NCBI RefSeq assembly: GCF_041381155.1
Contig: NC_091134.1
Location: 802,001-866,000 of the forward strand
From: Argopecten irradians
Taxonomy: Eukaryota > Mollusca > Bivalvia > Pectinida > Pectinidae
Length of the DNA: 64,000 bases
Direction: 5' to 3'
Within the stretch, counting starts at the first letter, position 1. The number at the start of each line of letters is the position of its first letter. Made by a program: the position numbers and the translations under genes. The notes under the pieces are model-generated. The model was given only the letters and a program-made list of their open reading frames with translations. It did not search any database and was not told where the DNA came from. This document shows, piece by piece, positions 12,361-24,454 of the stretch.

Positions 12361-13008
12361 TTCTTTTACCCCTGTTTCCATGGGTTTATTTACGGTGTAT
12401 CACATAAGAATTTATCTGCATTTAATACTTATTCTTCATGATCTCTCTTCATTCTAGTTCACCCTATCATTCCTTCTTTCCCAATTCTTTAATCTTTATT
12501 TGATCTCATTTTTTCTCTCTCCCTCCTCCCTTTCTATCCCAATCAATATAACTATAATGGTGCATGAAAGAATGGCAGAGTGAAAGGTATACATAAAACA
12601 AAACTTCATATGTATTCATATCTACTGATTATGTGATGAATGTAAAATTGATGTATTGTTTGAAAAAAAAAAAAAAAAAATAAAAATAAAAAAAGTAAAA
12701 TCCGTCTTGAACTTCTCGATACATATTGAGGTGAGGATGACCAAGACGCCGAATATTTTGTACAAGAAGAGACATTTGTACTGTTTAGATTATACACTTT
12801 CTCCCTCTGGAGTAGTTACAAACTTAAGGTAGATCCACTGATGTCCAAAATGTTAACGATAGAACATGTAAACAATGCATTGTTACTTACCTACTGCAGG
12901 CCGACTTTTATAATTCAGTTGAAGGTGGCCATGGATGTGGGAGGCGGAGGCAGTCGGTTGGAGGATAGTGTTGCAGCAGATGAAAGCGACCACAACTAGA
13001 AACCACAT
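8620..13008 (-). CDS. Secreted cysteine-rich peptide precursor, two exons
   Basis: Exon 1 is 13008-12891: ATG, a hydrophobic leader (MWFLVVVAFICC, then a small-residue SASAS region that could be a signal-peptidase site) and a donor G|GTAAGT. Exon 2 is 8762-8620, after TTTTCCAG. Both borders are phase 1 and join to an 86-residue protein. The C-terminal half carries six cysteines in the pattern C-x2-CC-x6-C-x4-C-x3-C (residues about 52-72), suggesting three disulfides, and ends RRRQYTGSRP. This architecture is typical of secreted peptides (defence, shell-matrix, venom-like or hormone), but I do not recognise the family and assign no function. A TATA-like stretch lies near 13155-13163. The 4.1-kb intron is full of transposon remnants. 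Confidence 0.7.
9016..9365 (+). mobile_element. tRNA-headed SINE, near full length (copy A)
   Basis: The 5' part carries an A-box-like TGGCCGAGACAC and a B-box-like GGTTCGCCCGT. The body is shared with copies elsewhere in this window. The 3' end reads CTGTTAATAGAACGTTAAA followed by CAAA-type repeats. This copy lies inside the intron of the Cys-rich peptide gene. Confidence 0.8.
9965..11560 (-). mobile_element. LINE remnant (endonuclease end + RNase H + C-terminal region, RT missing)
   Basis: Read on the minus strand, the order is: the end of an APE-type endonuclease (THIDLSLCHPS and CGSDHFPII at about 11500-11315), a degraded linker, an RNase H domain (IYTDGSKDG at about 10750 and WIPSHVGVKGNQKAD at about 10450), then a tail with HILVHCIDFKHIRDKYYDV and FNYLKDIG at about 10100-9970. 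The reverse transcriptase that should lie between endonuclease and RNase H is absent, and several stops and shifts are present, so this is a dead, internally deleted copy. RNase H in a non-LTR element points to the I/Nimb-type group. Confidence 0.8.
11600..12697 (+). mobile_element. 3' end of a second LINE with poly-A tail
   Basis: On the plus strand 11801-12050 encodes METIIHLFWKCSEVQNFL, a motif typical of the C-terminal zinc-finger region of some LINE polyproteins. A pyrimidine-rich 3' UTR with a (TTTC)n run (about 12325-12362) follows, then an A-rich tail at 12662-12697. It is 5' truncated, as is usual for LINEs. It lies in opposite orientation to the neighbouring LINE remnant. Confidence 0.6.
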
Positions 13009-14445
13009 CTTACTGTTTGTTATGTTTGTATATCAGGACAACAACAAAACATGTAACTACATTATACTTAGTGGCCCAGTAAGATGTATTGCCAATCTAT
13101 GTGCTTCATCACAGATAATTGATAGCTCAATTTAAAGTACTGTAAACAACAGTTCATATATAAAGAGAAGCATACATGGGGCGTTTTGTGCGGATGTTAA
13201 TTCTTTTTAGTAAAAGAAGCGTTTAAGGTCACTGTGCTGTGTTATATATTAACCAGTAAGGATGTATTTCAAAGTAGATTTTATATTTAGACTATTCTTG
13301 ATCTATCTCAGAGTTTAAAGTACCGTGACTTAGTGCAAAAACGTTACAAACAAGACTGGCGTAGATTCGATATAAAATATTGTATGGATAACACGCACCT
13401 TGCATTTTGTAAATATATTGAAATTTCCTGTGTCAGAATCAAAACTGGCGTATGGTTTAAACCAATGGTTGACTATACAAGTACATCAATGTCCAGTTAT
13501 TTACCTTGTAATTTTGTCTGTTTGTCGATATTCACAGTAGAATTTTGTTTCTTATTCAACTACACTTGGTTTTTTAAAAATAAAACCGGAAGCGAAGTTG
13601 ATTGGCTGCCGTTTGCTCTACTAAATGTGTATACGGCGGCCATTACAAATGTATGAAATAGAAGGGTCTCGGAAGTATTTCATTGTGCAGAGTTGTTTAA
13701 TTTCATAATTGGGATGTAACATGGGGGCAGTGGAGTACATAAGATCCCAATATATAGGTATGTGTACGTTTTCCCGGCATTGCATGGACGATATATTAGA
13801 AATATGCCGCTGACGTAGCATAGGCCAAATCTGGCCTACGACTTCACATTTTTAAGAGGTACCGCGAGCTGACTGTATATAAGGCAAAAAAATAAATAAA
13901 TAAAAAAAAAATAAAAAAAAAGCCTAATAATATAGGCAGGTTTAGCGGACTAGATAACGTCGCACCATTCTCGGATATTTTTCATAGTGGTATCCAAAAA
14001 ACGTATTGGCCATCCAGAAAGCCAGATTTAGTATGAAAACAAAGAAAAATTAATTCTTGATTTTTAAAACGCAAAGTTTTTGATATTACTAATGACATGG
14101 AATCGTTGATTAGTTAAATTTTCATAGGTTTCACATTTTATGATTTTTTAAAACTCAAATCAGCCGTGGATATCTACATAGAAACATTTTGATTCTTGGC
14201 AATAAGGGAGGTAACTTGACATGTGTGGTGACCTTAAAAATTATGTTTCATTTTGTACATATTTTGAAAAATTAGTACATTGCAAGGTCATTGGTCAAAC
14301 AATGTATTCCATTGACGTACATTAATGTGTATTGACTTTACAATGTTAATTATCATGCTCGATGAATTCTACCTTTTCAAAGTACGCGAGGTATTTGTCA
14401 ATGGACTGACACTATTCCAATTTGCATTTAATGATCATTTCTTTT
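13009..14445. other. Upstream flank of the Cys-rich peptide gene; A-rich tract
   Basis: Contains a TATA-like sequence at about 13155 and an A/T-only run near 13887-13921. A 107-codon open frame at 13333-13656 shows no recognisable family. Confidence 0.35.
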
Positions 14446-14653
14446 TTATGTTATAGAAATATAACAGAAAATCCAAATAAGCTACGAAGCTATTTATGAA
14501 TTTTAGGTGAAGACATAATTTAATATGAGTCTCGGAATCATATGTTATTACTGTGTTGAAATGTTATAGAGATGTGTATTCTGTACTCTCTTCTTAAATA
14601 GCTTCGCGGTGAATTTAGTTTATTTAGATTTTTGTTATATCTGCATAACATAA
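14446..14653. mobile_element. Foldback/MITE element, ~208 bp
   Basis: Long inverted arms: the left arm runs TTATGTTATAGAAATATAAC through GCTACGAAGCTATTTA, and the right arm is its inverted counterpart ending GCATAACATAA. The arms are about 45-55 bp with mismatches. No coding content. Confidence 0.7.
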
Positions 14654-15394
14654 TACACAATACAATTTAATCCTTAAATATCACATTATGATAATAAATG
14701 TCACAATAAACAAATAGTACACATGTACAATAACATTTAATCAAAACGCTAGTTACATATAAACACAATAGCTCAACACTCAGATGAGAGACACTGAATA
14801 TACATGTTTAATATAGGCAGTTAGCGTACATATACATATCATAGTTGTCTAATCAGCAGTTTCGAAGTGTCCGCGATGCCGTTGCTGTATAATTCTGACC
14901 TGAGTATGCTAGTCAACAACAGACATATTCCTGTGAATCATCACAAACATGTATTTATCCTCCCGTGTGTTTGTGCGATCAGTTCGCTGGACATATAAAG
15001 TTGATATACTCTGGAATAGAGAAATTATCAAGTATCAGTATATATTTGTATTTATATCAGTGGGATTGTTGATAGCTCCGTTACTTAATAATAATACCGA
15101 TTGGTCGGTTGGTGTCAGAGTCGAGCGTAACTAGGCTAGAATAGGTTAAGAACATCACCTTTATGTTATATTTCTGCGTTTAAATATCTTCAGACATATC
15201 GCGCAGTTTTATCTCCAATTTTACGTTTTCGTACATAATATCATAACAACATATCGATTTCTGCAGTACTATAATACGGGAGTAAGGTTTGATATAAGTC
15301 CGAACAACTATTACAGCATATTACCAATGTATGTAGCCGATAGAAAATCAGTATTAATTCACGTGGCGTACTAGGTAGTGATATTTTCTTGTAA

Positions 15395-15715
15395 CAGGAG
15401 AAGAAAATATGTAGTGGTCAGAGCGGGATTCGAACCCGGGACCTCCGAACTCTAGCCGAATGCTTTACCGCTGGCCATCGATGATCGACCCATGGTCAGT
15501 CCACTCCCGCTACACTCCTCCCTCCTTTTTCAAACTCTTCGCCCTCAAAGACACACGAGACCCTTATACCAACAACGTGTGTATTTTAGTTGGGTGCCAA
15601 TTTTGTAACATGAGAGGAGAAAATGTAGTGGCCATATCAGGACTCGAACTCAGGACCTCCGAGCACTAGCCGAATGATATATCGCTCAGCTACGTATATA
15701 ACTGGTCTGTTATAT
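15395..15715 (-). repeat. Two tandem tRNA-derived units
   Basis: Read on the minus strand, both units (about 15413-15490 and 15622-15705) contain ATTCGGCTAG and GGTTCGAAT or GTTCGAGT, i.e. D-arm-like and T-arm-like parts of a tRNA, each followed by a shared CCACTACAT-type tail. The acceptor stem does not pair in the first unit, so I regard these as SINE heads or tRNA pseudogenes, not working tRNA genes. Confidence 0.6.
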
Positions 15716-16017
15716 ATCACTATGCAAGGGACATGCGTATAGCATTCCTAAAACATTTTCCGTTACAAGTTTTGTAAATCTCAAGCATATAATTTATTAT
15801 TACCTACATGCATTTCTTAATTCACATATCTTACATATTAAAATTCTACATAACGTAATTTTACTTTAATGTTTCTCACATATTTATTCCATGTCAACTT
15901 TACAAAATATTTAGCGGTTTTAACCAGGAATGGGGCATATTGCCATGATTTCATTCTATGTTAAAATTGTGTTACAATCCAGTATTGATCTATCTTTAAA
16001 AAAGTAAAAAAGCTTAC

Positions 16018-19000
16018 CATCAACTGAGATCTTGCCATCCTTATCTGTATCCATCAGATTCATCAAATCGGTAAATTCTGTTTCACTTAATCTTTCGCTG
16101 CCTTTCTTCATCATTATTACTCTGAATTCATTACTGTCTAAATAACCATCACCGTTTTGATCAAAGGTCTTAAACGCCTTTCTCAGTTCATCTTTAAGAG
16201 CAACGGGTCCTGGCTCATCTGCGTATGCTTGTACAAATTCTTCATAAGTCAAAGTGCCATCTTCTAAAAATCGTGAAAATGATAATGTGTGAATTGATTT
16301 TCTAACCCAGCAAAATTTCAGGATATGACATATATCATAAAAAGAATCACTATGGTATTCATTCTTTCATTTTTTGGTCCAATTTTAGTTGCAAATCATT
16401 TTTTCTCTTTATTGTGAGTGTCAAAAATCACACAGACCACCGTTTTATCTATTGCATTCTCAAATGGTTGCTATGGGACACGTCGCTAAATTAAACCAAC
16501 TTACTTCCACTATCTGCTTTATTCATAAACATTTCCATCTCTTTATCTGTCTTGGCATTGTTAAGGAGAGACAGTAAGAGTTTCAGTTCTTTAAGGTTCA
16601 GTGATTTGGTCCCATCCTCGTCTACAATGTCGAACTTAGACTTCACTTCTGGAAAGGTAAATGCCCATATGTAAGAAACCAATCGCCGGAAAGAATAGGA
16701 TAATGAAAACCCAAATCGCTTTGGCAAATACTTATGTCTTTGTGAAAATAGCCAAACTTTTCTAACAATGCATTTAAAAGTTTCTCGTATACGGTTGATA
16801 TGTTGTTCGGTCAACCATAGCTCCAACATCGAGTAAACTGACATAATTTTGTGAACCCTTTCACCACTGTAGACCACAATGGATTCGTTCAGATCAATTA
16901 AAGGTAAAGTCTACTAAAGTTACATAGGGATGAAAGAGTTAAATATGTAAAAATGAGGTCTAATACAGATCCATCCAAATACATTACTTTGCCTAGATAC
17001 TCACCCGCCTTCTGCTTGTCGTTTAACTTAGGCTGAAAACATAAAAAAAAAGTTTTATTAGGTAGTGACAGTAACATCACACATTGTTGGTGACTTAGAC
17101 TGAAAGTAAAGAAGATTAACATCTAAACATAGAAGATATCAGGAATCGTACGTGAGTGGATATATTTAGCGAACGACGTCTAACTTCGAAGCCATACAGT
17201 CGACCACAGTGTACCGTTATTCGAATATTTTGATTGACATCAAAGGATCGAGCTACCTGTCTCAGCCGTCAGGTTTGCTCTGCTGTTTGCTATACCAACA
17301 ATGATAGTAACCACTAGAATGTCGAGGATGTAACTAGATATGCCACGAGCATATAGGTTAGTGACATACAGAGATTATTTAACGAGTTTGAAAACTTTCA
17401 TTATTCGTAATCATGAGTATAAGGCAACGCATGTAGGTAATGACGTTATGATTATACTGTTGTACATGACCGTACATAATGGTGTAACGAACCACTTGCG
17501 TGATAAACTGTAAGTTATAATATTTCATGATAACAAAATCACTTAACCGATTAAAACTGGAGACAGACCTCATTTTTGATTCATTGCACAAAGAAACATG
17601 ACAGAAAAGACAAGCTTAAATATCTTGAAACATGAACCCAGTTAGTCACCCGTTCCTTCCCTGGAAGGTATGTTTTTTGATTAACTATGGTCATTAGTTT
17701 GTCTATATTCGTTGATTAACTATGGTCATTAGTTTACTGCTGTCTATAATCGTTGGGTGTTCTCAGTCGATTTATAATAACAATAATAAAAAGGTATGAA
17801 CAAAAGATCCGGCCTGTTAACTGGTTAATCTGATACATTGGGTATTTTGTAATTCTTGGCCTGTATATGAGTGTAATGATAGCTGGAGACTTACCCAGTA
17901 CGCACACGACAGATAAATATAGCGATATTAGTGTAATTAATTAGATAATAATTGGCTTCGTTTCAGCTAAGATTTATACCAATGATCAAAGAGAACAGTT
18001 AATTCAGTGCACGCAGCTGTGTCTAATCTAGTTTCAAGAATAAGGAAAGCGGTCATTGAAAAACACTACTGGATATTGGAAGCCGGGTTACATAAAATTT
18101 ACACGGGCATCATTATCATATACCCTCATAACCTCAACAAAAAACAAAAATTATGTTCCTTATATTTACAGTTTTTCATCCATTTTTTTCTTTCTCCCTT
18201 CGTCGTCAACAAATTCGATTGATGTTTCCCGCCGCATTGCTACGCCAACGGCTTCTCACGTAACAACAGAATCGCCGCATGTGTTGAACTATCATTATAC
18301 ACTGATAATGTTGATACTAGAAAGCATGGTTATTGAGTCCATGCCAGTGCAAACTGTAAATAAATGTCTATTTTTTCGTTCAAAACAAATTAATGGAATT
18401 TTGCATTCATATTTGTTTTATGCGACAATTAATACAGTTACTTTGATAATAGGTATAAATCCACCACATGTTTTAAGAGGGGAGTAGGCAGGCAGTGGTT
18501 GAAATAGTACAGGTTCCAGAATTTAAACATGCGCACGAATTATTCATCGAGACAGTATTACCTTTTTTTTCTCTCTCATTGATGTTGAGATAGAATGGTT
18601 TGTTTATGTGTCGTTAGTGATATTTGTTATGACATTTAAACACTTAAACAAATAAAAAAATAATAATAATAATAATAAGCGTTTATACAAAGAGTAATTC
18701 GTAAAATTTTCGATTCACATTTCCATTCTTTTTTATACCTCATAACCTATCATTTACATATGATAAAAACGTGTCTCTGATATGTTTATATTTATGCTTG
18801 AGTAAACGATAACGCTATAAAACCATACCCACCCCATTGGACAATGGCAAAATACTGATAACAAGGTTTTATAGCATTTGTTTTTATTTATTCTTATTTG
18901 TTAAAATTCCATAATCTCGTCCAGAAAACAGTTACACGGAATTAAACAAAAAAACAAAAAGAGTATCGTTATACGGAAATGTACCAAGATGATATAACCA

Positions 19001-20308
19001 TGAGTTAATAAGTATCACAATATGTATCTGATTCAAATCTAAGAAACGATCTCAAACTGAATTATCATTTATTCCTGTATCAGTTTCAAATGTAACGTAT
19101 AGAACGCTCTTTCAATATTGTTCAATTTGTTTTCAACTTTCATGATCTTCAAGTCAAGATCAAAAGAACTTATCATCTTCTCTCGTTTTTGTTTTTGATA
19201 GTGTCATATCTGTCAATGAAAGTTATCATATATGTTTAATTATCAAGGATTATTTTGACTGAAAACGTTCAAATATTCAAATAAGTGTACATTTTAAAAG
19301 AATTCTGAAGGGAACATTAGCACAAAAATAAAAAAAAAATAATAAAATAAAAAAAATAACGTGACGCTACTCTAATTGGTATACTTTTTGAAGATGTTTG
19401 TTGAAATTTTCAAACATGTGCTTGAATTAAAATTTTCTCTGGCCATTCCACAGATAGATGCCTTTAACTTTAATTTCATTATTTGTTTATTTGTCAGCAG
19501 TGCATATAGTTATAAATAGAGAGCTTTGAAGCATTCCCAATCCATCCATGTGTGCTAGCAGATTTGAGTTCCCGAAAGTTACACCTCCTATTTGATTTGA
19601 ATAATAAATGTCTAAACCTGATAAAAATGTCTGAATTCATTTAAGGAAAGTTCAAACATTTTTTAGTTTATTGAAGTCACATATCTGTCAAAAATATCAA
19701 ATTCAGCAATTATTTTCCTTGTTGTAAAAAAAACATGGTGCTTTTAGGTTTGTCGCAAGACGTCGTTTACCGGATTTTTTTTCGCAATTTCATATTTTTT
19801 GTTTAAATAGGGATAGTGAGCAACATGAAAGATAATACCATATGAAAATTGTCACAGTTACTATTAAGCACCTTCATTTTTGTGCAGGACAATTATTGTC
19901 AGTTCAGAGTTCAAACTGAAAATTCTGCTTCATTTATATTAAACGTGTACCATTTTGGGTAGTGTACCAATTTGGGTAACGCCACGTTATAGAAATGTCC
20001 TGAATCACACGGATCAATGGTCAAAAACGTTTCTTAAAAGATCCAGGTGTTTACATTACTTAACCTTCTTTATTTTAATATGCAAAAACATCTTATAAGA
20101 CATAAATTAATGTATTATGTTTTTAACACATATTGTAAAGCGCTGACATGAAATTTAGCAAATTTTAATAATTTTGTTTATCTCTTGGCAATTGTTACTG
20201 TTTAACCTAACGCGAATAGATAAAAGAATATTGGAAATCACGTTTCGACCTCTTGGTTTTTATACTAATTTGACATAATTTAAGCAATATTTAGAACATA
20301 CTTACCAT
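16018..20308 (-). CDS. Four-EF-hand calcium-binding protein, calmodulin relative (gene 2)
   Basis: Exons: 20308-20306 (ATG directly followed by GTAAGT, the usual calmodulin start exon), 17032-17005 (PKLNDKQKA), an exon at about 16647-16507 (FDIVDEDGTKSLNLKEL through MFMNKADSG) and 16263-16018 (KDGTLTYEEF, then DQNGDGYLDSNE and DTDKDGKISVD). All borders match in phase. EF3 and EF4 are canonical, EF2 (DSGKDGTLTYEE) is usable, and EF1 (DEDGTKSLNLKE) lacks the central Gly. It is the most diverged member of the cluster and has an acidic/Pro linker (ADEPGP). The final exon, expected to start by completing a Glu codon, was not identified; candidate acceptors near 15954 and 15846 give only Glu-stop or Glu-Phe-stop. 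Without splicing the frame ends at 15956. Confidence 0.8.
17041..20305. other. Long first intron of gene 2
   Basis: AT-rich with an (AAT)n microsatellite at about 18651-18680 and A-rich tracts near 19325-19362. The open frame at 18056-18487 has no recognisable domain and is probably chance. Confidence 0.4.
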
Positions 20309-22790
20309 TCTTCTTGCGATGGCTACCTCTGCGCTGTTAGTATTGAGGAATATAAGACAGTAAAACTATTAAAACTATGTAAATATCATAATGCTTGATC
20401 TTTCCAGCCCACCACGTTGGCAGTGAGTACGTTGTTAAAACAAGTTAAATACCTAACTCTATAATAAATGTGACAATGCCAAATCTAAATACCACTACAG
20501 AATCGCTCAAAATAAATTTTATAGATAACTTAACAATGACGTTTAGTGTGGCTTGATGACAATCTTTTTGTTTCCTAAAGTGTACACGATCAACTGCTAC
20601 ACAAGTACACCACATATAAGACACGTTAATATGAAGGACAAAATATAAAATGATCTGTTGAAGAGTCATTATAAGATGTGAAAACACTGCTGAGGATAAC
20701 TAACAATCTGAATATTAGACTATTCCGATGTCAATGCCTACCAAAAACGGTTGATAAACATTTTACAACTTTGATACAGTAATAATTATAAACTTGTAAG
20801 AGAGGACAATTATTCTGTCTAAAAATGATAGACATGTGCGGAACCTTTTAATTAAAATTAATCCATATTGTCGGTGAAACAAAAGGGGTTGGGGAGTCAT
20901 AATATTTTTCGAATAACTTACTCTCGAAGTACGAATTATTATAGTGAGATTAAACAAATCGACAGTCCTGGTTTATGTATTTGTACCTCCATCGGTACAT
21001 TCCACACGTACCTTTTGTGTCCTACATTCTCCCTTCACAGTGAACAGTCATAAGCTATCAATAACGTCGCCAACCCGATAGGGTTAATGCACTTTATTTC
21101 TTCGTACCCATCTATCATAACTCGCTTCTGGCATCGCTATTTAAGCAAGGATTTCGTCTGGAAACGTTTCAAGTGTTAACAATCTAAAGGTGTTACAATT
21201 GATATATATATAGTATAATTTTGAAAATCCGTGTAAAATAAAATCCAAGAATCAGAATGCTCTCTAAAACATTACATGGATTACACATGGATTCACATGA
21301 ACCTAAAATGAAAAAAAAGAAAGAAAATCGCGTCAGTTTGTACATATGACAACACAATGATCGTACCATTTGTTATTGTGTACCTATCTTTATGCTGGAT
21401 AGATATTGATTCGCATAGAATATGGATGCCGAGGGAACTTAGTGGTGTTTTGAATGCAAACTTTCGAGTTTCGATAGACTCGCCAATATCATCGTAACAT
21501 ATACTTATTTACATTCAGAAACAGACAAGCAATATGCGGATATAATTTTGATGGGAAATATGTTTTATTTTTAATTTAATTAAAACCTTTTCTCATAATT
21601 TAAAACATGCTATTTCGGAAAATAGCCAATTTTAATTCAGAATCGCAGAGAGCAAATTATTTGCCTCAGAAAAGCTAATATATTTGCTGTTGGATTGGAC
21701 TGAATTGAACCAAAAGTTTGGGATTATGCATATAAACTTTCAAATATTGCAATATTTAATAGAAAACAATTCAAATCCTCAACGTATGTAATCATTGTAT
21801 GTTATTTTGTATGTATATATAATAAAACAATTACAGAAAACTTTAAAAATCCTAAATGGATAAAATGAAAAGTTGAAGATTGATACGTATGCGCATATTT
21901 CAGAGCGAAAAATACGGGGTATGAGAAACTAACTCGGTCATAATTTAAAAACAAATGTGATGATATATACCTTTTATTGGCTATTCCTATTGGAAATATG
22001 TTTATTTTTATTAAATGATGATAAATTTGATTCATTTTCACATAAAGACGTGATTTTTTTTGTAAGTTTTTTCACTAAATTTGGGTTAGAAATTGCGATA
22101 TTTCGTTGTATGACGGGAAACTTATATCATTTCATAAAGTTATGAATTATATTGCTCATGCTGAAGGTATAAATATGATATGGATATATGCTTTACATAT
22201 CAAGGGAAGTTGAAAAATACTTTAATTCCGCACATATCTTTAAGTTCACATGAGAGAAAAAATAACCTGATGACATATGCTTTTTATGTAATTTTCGTGA
22301 TCAGAGAATGCCAAAGATTAAACAAATAAAAAAATAAACGAAGTTCTTCAGAGGAAACCAGAGGGGACGGTCTACCTTAATTGTCCCTACATGACAATTT
22401 CTTTCATCAATATGTTAGAATAATATGTGAAGTCATAGAACAGAAAAATAATATATGATTATGCTATTGGGAAGAAATGTGATATTGTCCTCATGTATTC
22501 ACATTAAGCAATTTATTTAAAACATACATGTTAACATTCCACTTTGATGTTTTATAGACTTGAGTTTGAAATGGCGACTGTAAAGTTCTTACATATAAAG
22601 GGTACATAACGTAAAAACTTCAAGATGGCACTGTACATTATCATTCTTCATTCATATCTCTATATCAGCATGAAACCTGGAATTGTAAGGGAATTATTTT
22701 AGATAAGATCCTACTGGTTTTGCATATATTACTTATATCATTGTCTACAAACTGGGGCTACGTAAAGAATGTGTATGGTCTTTTACTGTA
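20309..22790. other. Intergenic, AT-rich, no gene seen
   Basis: This includes the presumed promoter side of gene 2. I see no exon with matching splice sites and no repeat family I can name. Confidence 0.35.
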
Positions 22791-23165
22791 TGTTGGGGCG
22801 TTGTTTAGCCACCATCTTTGTAAGCCTGTAAGGGTAATATACAAAGCTTACAAAGATAGTAACTAAATTACGCCCCAACATAGTAGTAAGGGTATTATAC
22901 CCCGAGGTTACAAAGATGGTGGCTTAACCTCGCCCCAACATATTAGTAAGGCAAATATACCCAGACTTACAAAGATGGTGGCTAAACTACGCCCCAACAA
23001 AGCTAATATACCCAGACTTACAAAGATGGTGGTTTAACCTCTCCCCAACAAAGCTAATATACACAGACTTACAAAGTTGGTGGCTAAACTACGCACCAAC
23101 ATAGTAGTAAAGGTAATATACCCAGGCTTACAAATATGGTGTTTTAACCTCACCCCAACCTAGTA
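22791..23165. repeat. ~55-65-bp tandem repeat with one inverted leading unit
   Basis: Six direct units contain CTTACAAAGATGGTGGCTAA followed by CGCCCCAACA and a TAATATACCCAG spacer. The first unit (22791-22840) is inverted relative to the rest, giving hairpin potential at the array's left edge. Confidence 0.8.
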
Positions 23166-24205
23166 GATTCAATGCATTGTTATCAACAATAGGCAATTTG
23201 AATTTGCTTTTTTTCTTTCTGGCGTATGCTTAATAAAAAAACAATGGTAAACAACAAATCTGCATGGAGTTCTTCGTCTATAACTTAAAGAGTAGTCTCC
23301 CTTTCTACTGCAAATAAAGCATTATGTTTCACGCATAACATAATTATAGGGGTTTTGTAAGTGAAGAGAAATAACTCCTGTAAACTTTTAAAATAAACAG
23401 TGAACCTTTATCCCGGAGATTTAAAAGTAAGAGAATTATTAACGATTTTATTCCATTTCTGTAATAAAACACAAATGTTACATGAAGATTTAAACATTGG
23501 TTGTCATATTTTTGCCATAACAGATGGATGACGGACATACAAAGATAGAAACAACACTTCAGTCCATTTAAAATATTTTAATTAGAATATAGTTTCATAT
23601 TTATCAATTTTAAGGAAATGTCAATATTCTTTCAGTAAATTTTCACACAGATCTAAACCCGGATTTTTCGTGATCTCTTGAACTCTGATGAAGATATCAG
23701 TACGTCAGAGCCTAACTGACAATGTTAATATTGGAAATTATCATATATTAGGCTTAGTGGCAACATATAGGTAATGTGCAGTTACAATTTATTTTAATAT
23801 TCCATGATATATGTTCACAGTTGCATATAGGATATTTTTAAATTCAATTACTGATGCTTAAATGCCTAATAATTTACAATGTTATATGACATATCATGTA
23901 CGTAAAATGAAAGCCGATTACGATGTCCACATTATGTTAAAGTAGATAAATGATGTCATTACCATAACAGAATGCTACTACCCAAAACAGAATCTCTGCT
24001 GTTATTTGACGCAGAGTAATTTTCTTGTAATAACAACATGCAGTTTTCATTTGAATCAACATACATATACCACTAACATTCATCTTGTAAATCATGCATG
24101 AATTGTAAATATTAAATTACAAAAACAAAAAACATTAATTCGTTCACTAAATAAAGCTTAACCGGTTTTTTTCTATGAAGTGCACCTTTTAGGAGTAGAC
24201 GTGTT
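23166..24205. other. Intergenic, downstream of gene 3
   Basis: AT-rich, no gene or named repeat supported. Confidence 0.35.
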
Positions 24206-24211
24206 TTTATT
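24206..24211 (-). terminator. Polyadenylation signal candidate for gene 3
   Basis: Minus-strand AATAAA lies about 245 bp after the stop at 24455. Confidence 0.45.
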
Positions 24212-24454
24212 TTGCTGTTGGACACAACCTTCTCGGTCTTGGTTCCATTCGTCAACAAAAATAATTTCTCACACATTAGAGATATTGTATAAAGTAATCG
24301 TCCATATATCATCTTACACTCACTTTTGTTTTACTTCCTGCTGCAATGAAATGTCGATATCACTTCTGCTGCATTCGTTGAAATGTGTTGGTGATATATG
24401 TCAGTGTGATGAATTCTTACCAAGGAGCACAATGATCTGACGGTTTAATACTAC

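Noticed and set aside
13333-13656. 107-codon plus-strand open frame
   Set aside because: No recognisable domain, AT-driven composition and no splice or polyadenylation context.
15395-15715. tRNA gene pair on the minus strand
   Set aside because: T-arm-like and D-arm-like parts are visible but the acceptor stem does not pair; the two units share a SINE-like tail.
18056-18487. 143-codon plus-strand open frame in the intron of gene 2
   Set aside because: No family resemblance and low-complexity AT-rich codons; probably chance.
22791-23165. CRISPR-like spaced repeats
   Set aside because: The spacers are themselves repeated and the genome is eukaryotic; it is an ordinary tandem repeat.
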